From positions 310,001 to 374,000 of the forward strand of contig CAXXKR010000004.1 in the NCBI GenBank assembly GCA_963674955.2: a DNA stretch of 64,000 nt, given 5' to 3'. This document shows positions 1 to 8,315 of the stretch, in pieces (position 1 is the first letter of the stretch; each line of letters opens with the position of its first letter). The position numbers and the translations under genes were made by a program. The stretch is from G963674955 sp963674955. Lineage in GTDB: Bacteria > Desulfobacterota > Desulfovibrionia > Desulfovibrionales > Desulfovibrionaceae. A model generated the notes under the pieces. That model was not told the DNA's origin. It worked only from the letters and a program-made list of their open reading frames with translations, and did not search any database.

Positions 1-1
1 G

Positions 2-1948
2 ATGGGCGCGGTTCTCAACCTCAAGGTCCTTGCCGACGACATCCGCCTGATCCGCGAGATGTACCGCAACGAGGGACATTACAACGCCAAGGTCAGCCAT
101 CTGGTTGAAGACACCGGCACAGGCCAGGCCCGGCTCACCTATGTGATTGAAGAGGGGAGCAAACTCTACATCGAAGACATAGTGATCCAGGGTGCGGAAG
201 TGCTCGATCCTGACGACATAAAGGATTATCTGGCCCTCAAGGAGCGCGGGATACTGTCCTGGTTCACGGGCAGCGGCGTGCTCAACGAGGAGTTCCTGCA
301 AAGGGACGCCGCGGCCATCATGGCCTACTACGCAGATCGCGGTTTTCTCAATGCCCAGGTTGGAAGTCCTGAAGTTGAAATCGGCGAAGACGGCATAAAG
401 GTGATTTTCAGCGTTGTGGAGGGGGACAGGTTCAAGCTCGGGAAAGTGGATTTCGAAGGCGACCTGATCACTGATCCCGGCAAGCTCAACACCGTCATCA
501 AAAGTGACGATCTTGCCAGGGAGAACGACTATCTGAATCGTTCCGTGATGCGCGATGATATCCAGAGTCTTGTCAACCATTACAACAATTTCGGCTATGC
601 CTACGCAGAGGCTGATGTCCGGGCCAAGGACAATCCTGAGACCAAGGTCGTGGATTTGACCTTTATCCTGTCCAAACATCAGAAGGTGCATGTGCGCCGG
701 GTCCAGATCGAAGGCAACACCAAGACCCGCGACAACGTCATCCTCAGGGAGCTTGAGCTTGCCGACGGCGATCAGTTCAGCGGCGACGGATTGCGCAATT
801 CCATCGACAACCTTGACAGCCTCGACTATTTCGGAGCTGTGGACATAGAGCCTGTTCCCACAGGCGATCCCGATGAAATGGATCTCAAGGTCAAGGTCAA
901 GGAGAAGGCCACAGGCCAGGTTGGCGGCGGTGTGGGCTGGTCCACGTATTCCGGGCCATACATCGGTGCCCAGATTTCGGAGAGGAACCTTTTCGGAAAG
1001 GGCTACGGGCTCAGCTTTCAAGGCGGTTTCAGCGGCAAGGGGAACACCTTTAGTCTGAGCTTCAAGAATCCCAGGATAAACGATTCAGATCTCGGGTTTA
1101 GCGTTACGGCCCATCGCAAGACGGAAGAAACCTACTCCTATGACAAGGATTCCATCGGCGGCACGGTCAGTTTCTACTATCCCCTGGGTGAACATACCGG
1201 GATGAGCTTTGGCTATTCTCTGGATTCCTACGAGATTTACGATATTGATGATGACGCTTCCGATGCGCTTAAGGAAGACGAAGGCCATCACCTGGAAAGC
1301 TCAGGTTTTCTGACCATGACCAGGTCGACCATCAACAAGCGCTACAGCCCGTCGGACGGCTCCATCTACAGCTTTTCCTTCGGCATGGGCGGCGGGATAT
1401 TCCTCGGCGACGACAACTACGTCAAATACGTTTTCCAGGCGGACAACTACTTTCCGCTTATCGGCAAGGACAGTCTCGTCTTTCACATGACGAACCACAT
1501 AGGTGTGATCCACGAGAACTTCGGAGACGACGATATCCCTCTGGGCACCCGTTTCTATCTCGGTGGGATCAATTCCATCAGAGGTTACGACACCAAGAAG
1601 GTCTCTCCTCTGGATGATGACGGCGAAAGGATCGGCGGCAACAAGGAATTCTTCACCAACCTCGAGTTCATCGTTCCCATCGACAGAGACATGGGCATAT
1701 CCGCCGTTGCCTTTTTCGACGCAGGCAACGCCTGGAAAGAGGGCGACCAATTCTTCAGCGAACCCACGATGCCGAACAATCTGGTTGATACCGAAGCTCC
1801 GGCTCTTGGCCTGTACAAGAGCGTGGGCGGTGGATTACGTTGGCTGTCGCCCATGGGCCCGCTGCGCTTTGAATACGGTTACGGGCTTGACGACCTGTAC
1901 GACAGCAAGTGCAGCCAGTTCGAGTTTTCAATGGGACAGAGCTTCTAG
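2..1948 (+). CDS. bamA: Outer membrane protein assembly factor BamA (5' partial)
   Basis: BamA is the outer-membrane core of the BAM complex and folds beta-barrel proteins into the outer membrane. The frame is open at the window edge, so the N-terminus (signal peptide and first POTRA) is missing; 648 residues are visible. Several POTRA repeats fill roughly residues 1-310, then a 16-strand barrel. The barrel contains the L6-loop motif SIRGYD (VRGF/Y class) and ends in the terminal phenylalanine (MGQSF) typical of barrel proteins. It is followed by skp, lpxD, fabZ, lpxA and lpxI, the usual envelope cluster. The methionine at base 2 is probably internal. Confidence 0.95.
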   Translation: MGAVLNLKVLADDIRLIREMYRNEGHYNAKVSHLVEDTGTGQARLTYVIEEGSKLYIEDIVIQGAEVLDPDDIKDYLALKERGILSWFTGSGVLNEEFLQRDAAAIMAYYADRGFLNAQVGSPEVEIGEDGIKVIFSVVEGDRFKLGKVDFEGDLITDPGKLNTVIKSDDLARENDYLNRSVMRDDIQSLVNHYNNFGYAYAEADVRAKDNPETKVVDLTFILSKHQKVHVRRVQIEGNTKTRDNVILRELELADGDQFSGDGLRNSIDNLDSLDYFGAVDIEPVPTGDPDEMDLKVKVKEKATGQVGGGVGWSTYSGPYIGAQISERNLFGKGYGLSFQGGFSGKGNTFSLSFKNPRINDSDLGFSVTAHRKTEETYSYDKDSIGGTVSFYYPLGEHTGMSFGYSLDSYEIYDIDDDASDALKEDEGHHLESSGFLTMTRSTINKRYSPSDGSIYSFSFGMGGGIFLGDDNYVKYVFQADNYFPLIGKDSLVFHMTNHIGVIHENFGDDDIPLGTRFYLGGINSIRGYDTKKVSPLDDDGERIGGNKEFFTNLEFIVPIDRDMGISAVAFFDAGNAWKEGDQFFSEPTMPNNLVDTEAPALGLYKSVGGGLRWLSPMGPLRFEYGYGLDDLYDSKCSQFEFSMGQSF

Positions 1949-2100
1949 GCCGTGCGGAAGGTTGTGGCCGCTTGAATGAAATTCTAGTCCTTGGTAAGAG
2001 CAACGTTCTTGAAGCTGCGTGTGGAGGGTGGCTGGATTCAGGAAGGTTGTTCTTTTTGTTTGTTAGTAGATATTTATAATTAATTATAAGGAGATATTCG

Positions 2101-2640
2101 ATGCGAAAAGTATTACTCACGGCATTGTTTCTGGTTTTGGCTTTTCAGGTTTCCGCTTTTGCCGCTGATTTGAAAATCGGTATTCTTGATTCCGCCAAGG
2201 TCCTTCGTGCCTCCGAGCCCGGCAAGGCTGCCAACGCCAAGCTGACCGCCAAGCACGAAGCTATGAAAAAGGACATCGACAGGCAGTCCGAAAACCTGAA
2301 GAAGATGACTGAGGATTTCAAGAAACAGAGCATGGCCCTGTCTCTTGACGCCAGGCAGAGCAAGGAAATCGAGCTCAAGCGCAAGTACCGCGATCTCCAG
2401 GACGCCGACCGCGCCTACAAGCAGAAAATGCGCACTGAGTTTCTTGATCTGATGAAGCCCATGCTGACTGTCCTGGACAAGGTCATTGCCGACCATTCCC
2501 AGAAAAACAACTTCACCCTGGTTCTGGACGCCAACAAGCAGGCCAGCCAGATATTCCTGTTCATCGACAAGTCCATCAATCTCAACGAGGCCATTACAGC
2601 CGAGTTCAACGCCGCCTGGGCAGCATCCGGCAACAAATAA
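2101..2640 (+). CDS. skp: Periplasmic chaperone Skp/OmpH family
   Basis: Skp holds unfolded outer-membrane proteins in the periplasm and delivers them to BamA, encoded just upstream. The 179-residue product has a signal peptide with a likely cut after AFA (about residue 21). The long charged helical middle (about residues 45-125) forms the tentacle arms of the Skp trimer, and the ends make the beta body. A clear AAGGAG ribosome site lies 8 bases before the ATG. The 150-base gap after bamA is AT-rich near its end and holds a TATAAT at 2075-2080, but no convincing -35 was found, so a private promoter is uncertain. Confidence 0.9.
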   Translation: MRKVLLTALFLVLAFQVSAFAADLKIGILDSAKVLRASEPGKAANAKLTAKHEAMKKDIDRQSENLKKMTEDFKKQSMALSLDARQSKEIELKRKYRDLQDADRAYKQKMRTEFLDLMKPMLTVLDKVIADHSQKNNFTLVLDANKQASQIFLFIDKSINLNEAITAEFNAAWAASGNK

Positions 2641-2650
2641 GGCTTGCGTA

Positions 2651-3616
2651 ATGGGCATACTTCTCTCGGCTCTGGCCAAGAAGGCGGGGCTTTCCTATTC
2701 AGGACGGGATGTTGAACTGAAAGGCGTCAACACCCTGGACAAGGCCGGTCCCGAAGACTTGTCTTTCCTGGTCAGCCACAAGTATCTGCCCATGCTGCAG
2801 ACCACCAAGGCGGGTGCGGTTCTCGTGGAGGAAAAACACGCGAAATCCGTGCCCAGCGCCTTGATAAGTTCAGGCAATGTTTACCTGGACTGGATGACGG
2901 TAGTTAACGAGTTCGCAAAGCCCCAAGGTTCATTGAGCGGGATTAGCGACTTGGCATATATTCACACCGGGGCCGTTGTTCACGAAACGGCCTCGGTGTA
3001 TCCTTTTTCCTTTATTGGCGACGGGGTCGAGGTCGGCGCCGACGCCGTGGTTTTTCCCGGCTGTTATCTTGGTGAGAACTGCAAGATCGGAAAGGGCTGC
3101 ATCCTGTATCCCAATGCAGTGCTCATGGCCGGCACGGTGTTGGGTGAAAACGTTATCATTCAGCCGGGCGCCGTGCTTGGCGCGGATGGCTACGGCTATG
3201 CCCAGGGACCGACCGGACACGTCAAGATACCCCAGATCGGCACTGTTCGGCTGGGAAGCAATGTCGAGGTCGGGGCCAACAGCACCATTGACCGGGCCGC
3301 GTTGGACGCCACCAGCATCGGCGACGGCACCAAGATCGACAATCTGGTCATGCTGGCCCATAACGTGAAAGTCGGTCGACACTGTCTGATTATCAGTCAG
3401 GTGGGCGTGGCAGGCAGTACCAAGATCGGCGACAATGTCATCCTGGCGGGTCAGGCTGGCGTGGCCGACAATATGGAGATCGGCGACAACGTCAAGGTCG
3501 GGCCGCAGGCCGGAGTTGGAAAAAATCTTTCTTCGGGAGCGCAGGTCTGGGGTTCTCCGGCCGTGGATTACGGAACCTGCCTCAAGCATTATGCCCGGAT
3601 ACCTCAAGATTCCTGA
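2651..3616 (+). CDS. lpxD: UDP-3-O-acylglucosamine N-acyltransferase LpxD (C-terminal tail lost by frameshift)
   Basis: LpxD adds the second acyl chain, from acyl-ACP, to the glucosamine of the lipid A precursor. The 321-residue product begins at MGILLSALAKK, 10 bases after skp. It has the N-terminal uridine-binding domain (1-100) and then a left-handed beta-helix of hexapeptide repeats (about 105-300). The catalytic-histidine segment is LAHNVKVG. The frame ends LKHYARIPQDS, whereas LpxD proteins normally continue into a C-terminal helix. That helix is present one frame over (3606-3698) as IPELFLRVKKLEKELEKVK. Removing one base within CCTCAAG near 3602-3608 restores a continuous reading LKHYARIPKIPELF. 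This is either a real truncation or a sequencing/assembly error. Confidence 0.92.
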   Translation: MGILLSALAKKAGLSYSGRDVELKGVNTLDKAGPEDLSFLVSHKYLPMLQTTKAGAVLVEEKHAKSVPSALISSGNVYLDWMTVVNEFAKPQGSLSGISDLAYIHTGAVVHETASVYPFSFIGDGVEVGADAVVFPGCYLGENCKIGKGCILYPNAVLMAGTVLGENVIIQPGAVLGADGYGYAQGPTGHVKIPQIGTVRLGSNVEVGANSTIDRAALDATSIGDGTKIDNLVMLAHNVKVGRHCLIISQVGVAGSTKIGDNVILAGQAGVADNMEIGDNVKVGPQAGVGKNLSSGAQVWGSPAVDYGTCLKHYARIPQDS

Positions 3617-3698
3617 ATTGTTTCTGCGTGTGAAGAAGCTCGAAAAAGAGCTTGAAAAAGTTAAAAATCCTTCCAGAACGGGAGGCGGTGATGAGTAA
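3606..3698 (+). other. Out-of-frame remnant of the LpxD C-terminal helix
   Basis: In the frame one base later than lpxD, these bases read KIPELFLRVKKLEKELEKVK followed by a short tail ending at TAA 3696-3698. The charged heptad-like helix matches the usual LpxD C-terminus. Its stop overlaps the fabZ start as ATGAGTAA, a typical translational-coupling overlap, which suggests the longer lpxD frame was the ancestral one. The region is translated as LpxD only if the frameshift is an error or is bypassed. Confidence 0.7.
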
Positions 3699-4149
3699 GA
3701 GTGAGAGTTTCGACATTGAAAGGATAATGGAGTTTCTTCCTCATCGTTATCCTTTTCTTTTGGTGGACAGGGTTACCGAGTTTGTTTCCGGCGAGTCCCT
3801 TGCCGCCTACAAGAATGTTTCGATCAACGAGCCTTTTTTTCAGGGCCATTTTCCAGGATTGCCAGTAATGCCGGGCGTTCTTGTCTTGGAGGCCTTGGCC
3901 CAGGCCGGAGGCGTCTACGTCATGAACATGATGGACGTGGATCAGAACAATTCCGTTTTTTTGTTCACTGGCTTGAACAAGGTCAGGTTTCGCAGGCCAG
4001 TGGTTCCTGGCGACAAATTAATATTAAATTTGACTAATATCCGCCGTAAAATGAATGTTTGGATGATGCACGGAGTCGCCGAAGTTGACGGTGAAGTCGC
4101 AGCACAGGCTGATTTGTCCGCGGCTATGGTTGATAAGGGGAATATCTAG
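3691..4149 (+). CDS. fabZ: 3-hydroxyacyl-ACP dehydratase FabZ
   Basis: FabZ dehydrates beta-hydroxyacyl-ACP in fatty acid elongation and competes with LpxA/LpxD for hydroxyacyl-ACP, hence its usual place in this cluster. The 152-residue hotdog-fold product starts at MSKSESFDIE, behind a GGGAGG ribosome site. An upstream in-frame ATG at 3652 lacks such a site and lies inside the lpxD tail. The active-site segments are LPHRYPFLLVDRV (catalytic His) and GHFPGLPVMPGVLVLEALAQ (catalytic Glu). The start overlaps the displaced lpxD tail, and the stop TAG shares its last base with the GTG start of lpxA. Confidence 0.95.
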   Translation: MSKSESFDIERIMEFLPHRYPFLLVDRVTEFVSGESLAAYKNVSINEPFFQGHFPGLPVMPGVLVLEALAQAGGVYVMNMMDVDQNNSVFLFTGLNKVRFRRPVVPGDKLILNLTNIRRKMNVWMMHGVAEVDGEVAAQADLSAAMVDKGNI

Positions 4150-4955
4150 TGACGGCGGGAATCCATTCCAGCGCAATCGTGCATGAAGGTGCGAAAATCG
4201 GTCACGACGTGACCATCGGCCCGTTTTGCGTGGTCGAAAACAATGTGGAAATCGGCGACGGCTGCGTGCTCGAACCCTATGCCCTGATCAAGAGCTTCAC
4301 CAGGATGGGCGCGGGCAACAAGGTCTATTCCCACGTCTGCCTCGGCGGAGATCCTCAGCACCTCCAATACAAGGGCGAGGACACGGAACTCGTCATCGGC
4401 GACAACAATTTCTTTCGTGAATGCGCCACGGTGAACAGGGGAACGGTTCAAGGCAACAAAGCCACCGTGATCGGCTCCAATTGCATGATCATGGCCTATG
4501 CCCACATCGCCCACGATTGTCAGTTGGGCGATAACGTCATAATTGCCAACTCGGTCAACCTTGCGGGACACGTTGAAGTCGGAAATCATGCCGTGATCAA
4601 CGGCATGGCCGGGATCGTACAGTTTCTGCGCATCGGAGAATACGCCTTTCTCGGCGGCGCCAGCGGCTACAATCTTGACATCCCGCCCTACATGCTGGCC
4701 CACGGCGTCCGGGGCAGATTGTTCGGGCCGAACGTGATCGGCCTCAAACGACACGGCTTTTCCAAGGAAGTTCGTCAAGCCCTGAAAAAGGCCTACAAGA
4801 TAATCTTTCGTTCCGGCCTTACCCGCGAGGAGGCCATGCAGCAGGCCGAGACCGAGTTCGGCGAGGTCAGGGAAGTGCGTCGGCTGATAGAGTTCATCCG
4901 CGACACCAAGTGCGGCGTTGCTCCCGACTACCACAAGAACGGCAACGAAGGCTAA
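4149..4955 (+). CDS. lpxA: UDP-N-acetylglucosamine O-acyltransferase LpxA
   Basis: LpxA transfers a 3-hydroxyacyl chain from ACP to the 3-OH of UDP-GlcNAc, the first step of lipid A synthesis. The 268-residue product starts at a GTG that shares one base with the fabZ stop, implying coupled translation. It is a left-handed beta-helix of hexapeptide repeats (about 1-190) followed by the C-terminal helical domain. The catalytic histidine lies in AHIAHDCQLGDNV, and the downstream NSVNLAGHVEVGNHA stretch is typical of LpxA. Its length is close to the family norm. lpxI follows 15 bases later. Confidence 0.95.
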   Translation: MTAGIHSSAIVHEGAKIGHDVTIGPFCVVENNVEIGDGCVLEPYALIKSFTRMGAGNKVYSHVCLGGDPQHLQYKGEDTELVIGDNNFFRECATVNRGTVQGNKATVIGSNCMIMAYAHIAHDCQLGDNVIIANSVNLAGHVEVGNHAVINGMAGIVQFLRIGEYAFLGGASGYNLDIPPYMLAHGVRGRLFGPNVIGLKRHGFSKEVRQALKKAYKIIFRSGLTREEAMQQAETEFGEVREVRRLIEFIRDTKCGVAPDYHKNGNEG

Positions 4956-4970
4956 GGTCCTCTCCCACAC

Positions 4971-5810
4971 ATGAGCCATACCAAGACCATAGGCCTGGTA
5001 GCAGGCGGCAAGCAGTTTCCGGTTCTCGTGGCCAAAGGAGTCAAGAGCGCCGGGCACAGGCTGGTGGTCGCCGGTTTTACCGGTCAGACCAATATGGACG
5101 TGATTCCGTATGCCGACGTGTTCAAGGAACTGAAGCTGGGGCAGCTGAACAAGCTCCTTGATTACTTTACGGAAAATGGCGTCAGCCGCCTGATAATGGC
5201 CGGGACCATCGACAAGCCCAAGATCATGGACGTGCGCCATTTCGACGCTCGCGCACTCAAACTTATTTTCAAACGCAAGGACAAGGGCGACTCGACCCTG
5301 CTCAGGGCCATTGCCTCGGAATTCGAATCCGAAGGCATTGTGGTCGCTCCGGCCCACGAGTTCCTGCCGGAACTGATCACTCCTTCCGGGGTGCTTTCAA
5401 GGAAGAAGCCAACGGAACGCGAGTGGGAGGATCTGCTTTTCGGCTGGAACATGGGCAAGGAGCTTGGCAGGTTGGATATCGGCCAATGCCTTGTTGTTCG
5501 TGAAGGGATCGTGGCCGCCGTGGAGGCCCTTGAAGGCACTGATGAGACGGTGCGCCGCGGCTGCATGCTCGGCGGCAGGGAATGCGTCGTGGTCAAGGTC
5601 TTCAAGCCCGGGCAGGAAGAGCGCCTTGATCTGCCCAGCATCGGCCCGGACACCATTCGCATCATGGCCGAGGGCGGAGCCACCTGCCTGGGGATCGAAG
5701 CGGGCAGGAGCCTTTTCTTTGACCGTGAAGCAGCGTTGAAGATCGCGGCCAAGGCCAGGATATCCATCGTTGGCCTGACCGCTGAACTGCTGGAATCCTC
5801 AACCAACTGA
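4971..5810 (+). CDS. lpxI: UDP-2,3-diacylglucosamine pyrophosphatase LpxI
   Basis: LpxI hydrolyses UDP-2,3-diacylglucosamine to lipid X in organisms that lack LpxH. It cleaves at the alpha phosphate, so it is an unrelated replacement for LpxH. The 279-residue product shows the glycine-rich N-terminus IGLVAGGKQFPV and the C-terminal DUF1009 region with RGCMLGGRECVVVKVFKPGQ and MAEGGATCLGIEAG. Its position after lpxA, as last gene of the bamA-skp-lpxD-fabZ-lpxA set, supports the assignment. The oppositely oriented FmdB-type gene ends 23 bases away, and no clear terminator was seen in the gap. Confidence 0.93.
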   Translation: MSHTKTIGLVAGGKQFPVLVAKGVKSAGHRLVVAGFTGQTNMDVIPYADVFKELKLGQLNKLLDYFTENGVSRLIMAGTIDKPKIMDVRHFDARALKLIFKRKDKGDSTLLRAIASEFESEGIVVAPAHEFLPELITPSGVLSRKKPTEREWEDLLFGWNMGKELGRLDIGQCLVVREGIVAAVEALEGTDETVRRGCMLGGRECVVVKVFKPGQEERLDLPSIGPDTIRIMAEGGATCLGIEAGRSLFFDREAALKIAAKARISIVGLTAELLESSTN

Positions 5811-5833
5811 GCCTGTCGACCTTTTTCCCCTGA

Positions 5834-6079
5834 TCAGGATTTTCCGCAACAGGAGCCGGGCACGCAGCCTTTTTCTCCGGGACTGCCGCCGCAGCATCCG
5901 TGATCTCCGGCACCGGGCAGGTTCATCCGCTCCTTTCCTGTCAACGAAGAGCTTGTGGACAAGAGCTTTCTGCCCTTTTCGCTCCCACAGTGGGCGCACG
6001 GCGGGATTGTGTCGGCATTGGCGACGATTTCCTCGTAAAGTTTCCCGCAATCGCGGCAAAGATATTCAAAAATAGGCAA
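5834..6079 (-). CDS. FmdB-type zinc ribbon protein
   Basis: This is a small protein of the FmdB regulatory/zinc-ribbon family, whose molecular role is poorly known. The best start is a TTG at 6079 giving (M)PIFEYLCRDCGKLYEE, the usual family N-terminus, with an AGGAG ribosome site 8 bases upstream; the next upstream start codons would add about 30 proline/arginine-rich residues that do not look coding. The 81-residue product has the pair CRDCG and CAHCG expected to bind zinc, and a cysteine-rich tail with CCGG and CVPGSCCGKS. It is the last gene of the sigma-54 operon set, 10 bases after the CGGC protein. Confidence 0.8.
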   Translation of the reverse strand: MPIFEYLCRDCGKLYEEIVANADTIPPCAHCGSEKGRKLLSTSSSLTGKERMNLPGAGDHGCCGGSPGEKGCVPGSCCGKS

Positions 6080-6089
6080 GGGAATTCTC

Positions 6090-6455
6090 CTAGGCGAAAA
6101 TGTCGGCCGGGATATAGGGATGCGCTCCCTCGACCACCTCGATTCCCGATTTGGCCTTGATCTTGGCAATGATTACGTCCTTGTGAGGACAGTGCTGAGC
6201 CAGACAGGGGCCGATGTGTATCTTGGTCGGCATTTCGTTCATGGGCGCGTTCCAAAGCTTTGTCTGGGCCAGGCGCATGACTATTCCCTGACCCGGACAG
6301 TCGCCACAGTCCAGAATACCGATCAATTCGGCTTCCTTGTCCTTGTACGCCTCGAATGCTCCTTCGCGCCGGTTGAAACCCACCAGGCACCTGGAACAGG
6401 CGATACAGATAGAGTTCATGGTCTTTTTGCAGCCAACGATGAGAATCTTTTCCAT
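6090..6455 (-). CDS. CGGC domain-containing protein
   Basis: This 121-residue protein resembles the CGGC-domain family, proposed to bind metal but without established function. Visible cysteine groups are VGCKKTMNSICIACSRC near the N-terminus (C9, C17, C20, C23), LDCGDCPGQG in the middle and GPCLAQHCPHK near residues 84-92. The central GDCPGQG replaces the literal CGGC signature, but the order and spacing of the groups fit the family. A strong AAGGAG site precedes the ATG. It sits between the ferredoxin-ATPases and the FmdB-type gene, so a role in metal or cofactor handling with them is a reasonable inference. Confidence 0.75.
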   Translation of the reverse strand: MEKILIVGCKKTMNSICIACSRCLVGFNRREGAFEAYKDKEAELIGILDCGDCPGQGIVMRLAQTKLWNAPMNEMPTKIHIGPCLAQHCPHKDVIIAKIKAKSGIEVVEGAHPYIPADIFA

Positions 6456-6503
6456 TGGAATCTCCTTATGTCTAGGCGGTTGCTATTTGGGATGCCCTCC
6501 GGA

Positions 6504-6523
6504 GCCTGGAATCGCTTCCAGGC
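6504..6523. repeat. Perfect hairpin between ATPase and CGGC genes
   Basis: GCCTGGAA and TTCCAGGC form a perfect 8-base-pair stem with a TCGC loop, directly after the stop of the ATPase gene (minus strand). There is no T-run on either strand, so it is probably not an intrinsic terminator. It may instead stabilise or separate the upstream mRNA within the operon. Confidence 0.55.
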
Positions 6524-6524
6524 C

Positions 6525-7382
6525 TCAGAGATTCGAGTCTATGTTGTTCCAAATTTCAATTATCAATTTTCCGAGCCCTTCCGGGTCGTATTCAACAATG
6601 GTCTTGCCTTGGATCTGGGCCAGACTGAAAGCCTGGGAGTATGGCAGGCTGCCGACCAGGGGAATATTGTTCTTCCGGCAGAAACTCAGCAGTTCCTCTT
6701 CATTTTCCGGATTGATCCCGGTCTTGTTGATCAGGGTCATGGCGGGGATGTCGAAATGCCTTGTGAGCTCGTATACGCGCTTGAGATCGTGTATCGCCGT
6801 GACCGTGGGTTCGGCCACGAACAGGGCTGCGTCCGTGTCCGTCAGGGAGGCTATGACCGGACAGCCCACCCCGGGCGAGCCGTCGACAAGCACCAACTCG
6901 GCGCTTTCCTTTTGTGCCCATTCCTTGGCGTCGTTTCGCACAGAGGTCACGAGCTTGCCTGAATTCTCTTCCCCGACTCCAAGCTCGGCATGGATCATGG
7001 TCCCGAACCTGGTTCTGGAGCGGAATTGCTTGCCGCAGTTTCTCGGATTCATTGTCACCGCCCCGGCGGGGCATACGAATTCGCAAACACCGCAACCTTC
7101 GCAATGTTCATGGATTACGGTGAAATTTTCGCTTATGGCGTCGAAGCGGCAATTTTCGAGACAGAGTCCGCATGAGGTGCACAGGCTGGAATCTATGGAT
7201 GGAATCTCTCCGCTTATGAAGTCCTGCTGGTCCAGGATTTCGGGGTGGAGAATCAGATGAAGATCCGCCGCGTCCACATCGCAGTCGGCGAGAACCTTTT
7301 TGGGACCAAGTCCGCCCAGGGCCGCCACGATGCTGGTCTTGCCGGTTCCGCCTTTTCCGCTGAGAACAACCACCTGTTTCAT
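6525..7382 (-). CDS. MinD/Mrp-type P-loop ATPase with inserted 2[4Fe-4S] ferredoxin domain
   Basis: This 285-residue protein belongs to the MinD-superfamily ATPases with an inserted ferredoxin domain, a family that includes ATPases of the Desulfovibrio orange-protein (ORP) operons. The deviant Walker A is SGKGGTGKTS (about 8-17). The ferredoxin insert (about 65-105) carries CTSCGLCLENC and CEGCGVCEFVCP, each CX2CX2CX3C. The switch-like segment VDGSPGVGCPV lies near residue 150. The gene overlaps its upstream partner by 4 bases (ATGA), so the two are co-translated and may form a heterodimer. Its role in metal-cluster carriage or cell-division-linked ORP function is inferred from the family. 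Confidence 0.85.
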   Translation of the reverse strand: MKQVVVLSGKGGTGKTSIVAALGGLGPKKVLADCDVDAADLHLILHPEILDQQDFISGEIPSIDSSLCTSCGLCLENCRFDAISENFTVIHEHCEGCGVCEFVCPAGAVTMNPRNCGKQFRSRTRFGTMIHAELGVGEENSGKLVTSVRNDAKEWAQKESAELVLVDGSPGVGCPVIASLTDTDAALFVAEPTVTAIHDLKRVYELTRHFDIPAMTLINKTGINPENEEELLSFCRKNNIPLVGSLPYSQAFSLAQIQGKTIVEYDPEGLGKLIIEIWNNIDSNL

Positions 7383-8245
7383 CTCGCACCCCCTTTACCG
7401 ACCTGTTCTTCCACTGCCGCGGCAATGCGTGCGAATTCCTCTCTGAAGCCGGGAACTGCGTTGACGAGCATTTCCCCGCGTGAATAAAGGGATGCCGCCT
7501 CCCGGCTATGGGGCAGTGAGCCCAGCAGGGGTATTTTCTCCTTTTCCAGATAGAGTTCAACGCGGTCATCTCCCATGCCGGCCCTGTTGACCACCACGCC
7601 GAAGGGGTAGCCGAGTTTACGCAGCAGTTTGACTGCAAGGTCGAGGTCGTGAAGGCCGAAGGGCGTGGGCTCGGTCACGAGAATGGCGAAATCCGCTCCG
7701 ATCAGCGATTCGATGACCGGGCAGGATGTGCCGGGGGGACAGTCGTAGATGGTGACATCCGCGTCAGCCGCACCCTCCTTGACCGCCTTGATCAGTGGCG
7801 GGGACATGGCTTCTCCGATGCGGATCAGGCCCTGATGGAAATTGATGGCGCCGGATTTGCCCGAGGACACCTGTCCGACCTCCCTGGTGTCGTCGAATAT
7901 GGCGTCTGCCGGACAGGCCAGGGAGCAAAGTCCGCAGCCATGGCAAAGTTCAGGGAAGACCATGACCGAATCGACCATCCAGATGAGGCACTTGAAGCGG
8001 CATAGTTCTATGCATCTGCGGCAGGATTCTCCCAGGCATTTTTTTTCGTCAATGCCCGGTACCGGCATGTTGACCGTGTTTTGCTCTTTTATTTCAGGGT
8101 TCAGGAAGAAATGGGCGTTGGGCTCCTCGACATCGCAATCCACGAAGGTCACTTTTTTCCCCTGATCGCTCAGGTATGCGGCCAGGTTCACGGCGACCGT
8201 GGTCTTGCCGGTGCCCCCTTTTCCGCTTGCTATGGCTATGCGCAT
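7379..8245 (-). CDS. MinD/Mrp-type P-loop ATPase with ferredoxin domain (partner)
   Basis: This is a 288-residue paralogue of the downstream ATPase, with the Walker A ASGKGGTGKTT at the N-terminus and the nucleotide segment DCPPGTSCPV near residue 165. Its inserted ferredoxin domain is unusual. The second motif is the standard CHGCGLCSLACP, but the first reads CLGESCRRCIELC, i.e. CX4CX2CX3C, so the first cluster site is altered. The stop overlaps the next start by 4 bases. The two genes resemble the ATPase pair of the ORP operons in Desulfovibrio. The exact substrate is unknown. Confidence 0.85.
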   Translation of the reverse strand: MRIAIASGKGGTGKTTVAVNLAAYLSDQGKKVTFVDCDVEEPNAHFFLNPEIKEQNTVNMPVPGIDEKKCLGESCRRCIELCRFKCLIWMVDSVMVFPELCHGCGLCSLACPADAIFDDTREVGQVSSGKSGAINFHQGLIRIGEAMSPPLIKAVKEGAADADVTIYDCPPGTSCPVIESLIGADFAILVTEPTPFGLHDLDLAVKLLRKLGYPFGVVVNRAGMGDDRVELYLEKEKIPLLGSLPHSREAASLYSRGEMLVNAVPGFREEFARIAAAVEEQVGKGGAR

Positions 8246-8315
8246 GAAATGATTGTTCCTTGGAAGGTTGGTGCCCGGATTTCAGCCGATGTGGGGAAAT
8301 CCGGGCTGGTTGTTG

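Noticed and set aside
2053..2080. Promoter before skp based on TATAAT
   Set aside because: No adequate -35 element at 16-18 bases; the region is simply AT-rich.
4146..5357. 403-codon open frame on the minus strand
   Set aside because: It runs antisense to lpxA and lpxI, which have strong motifs and ribosome sites.
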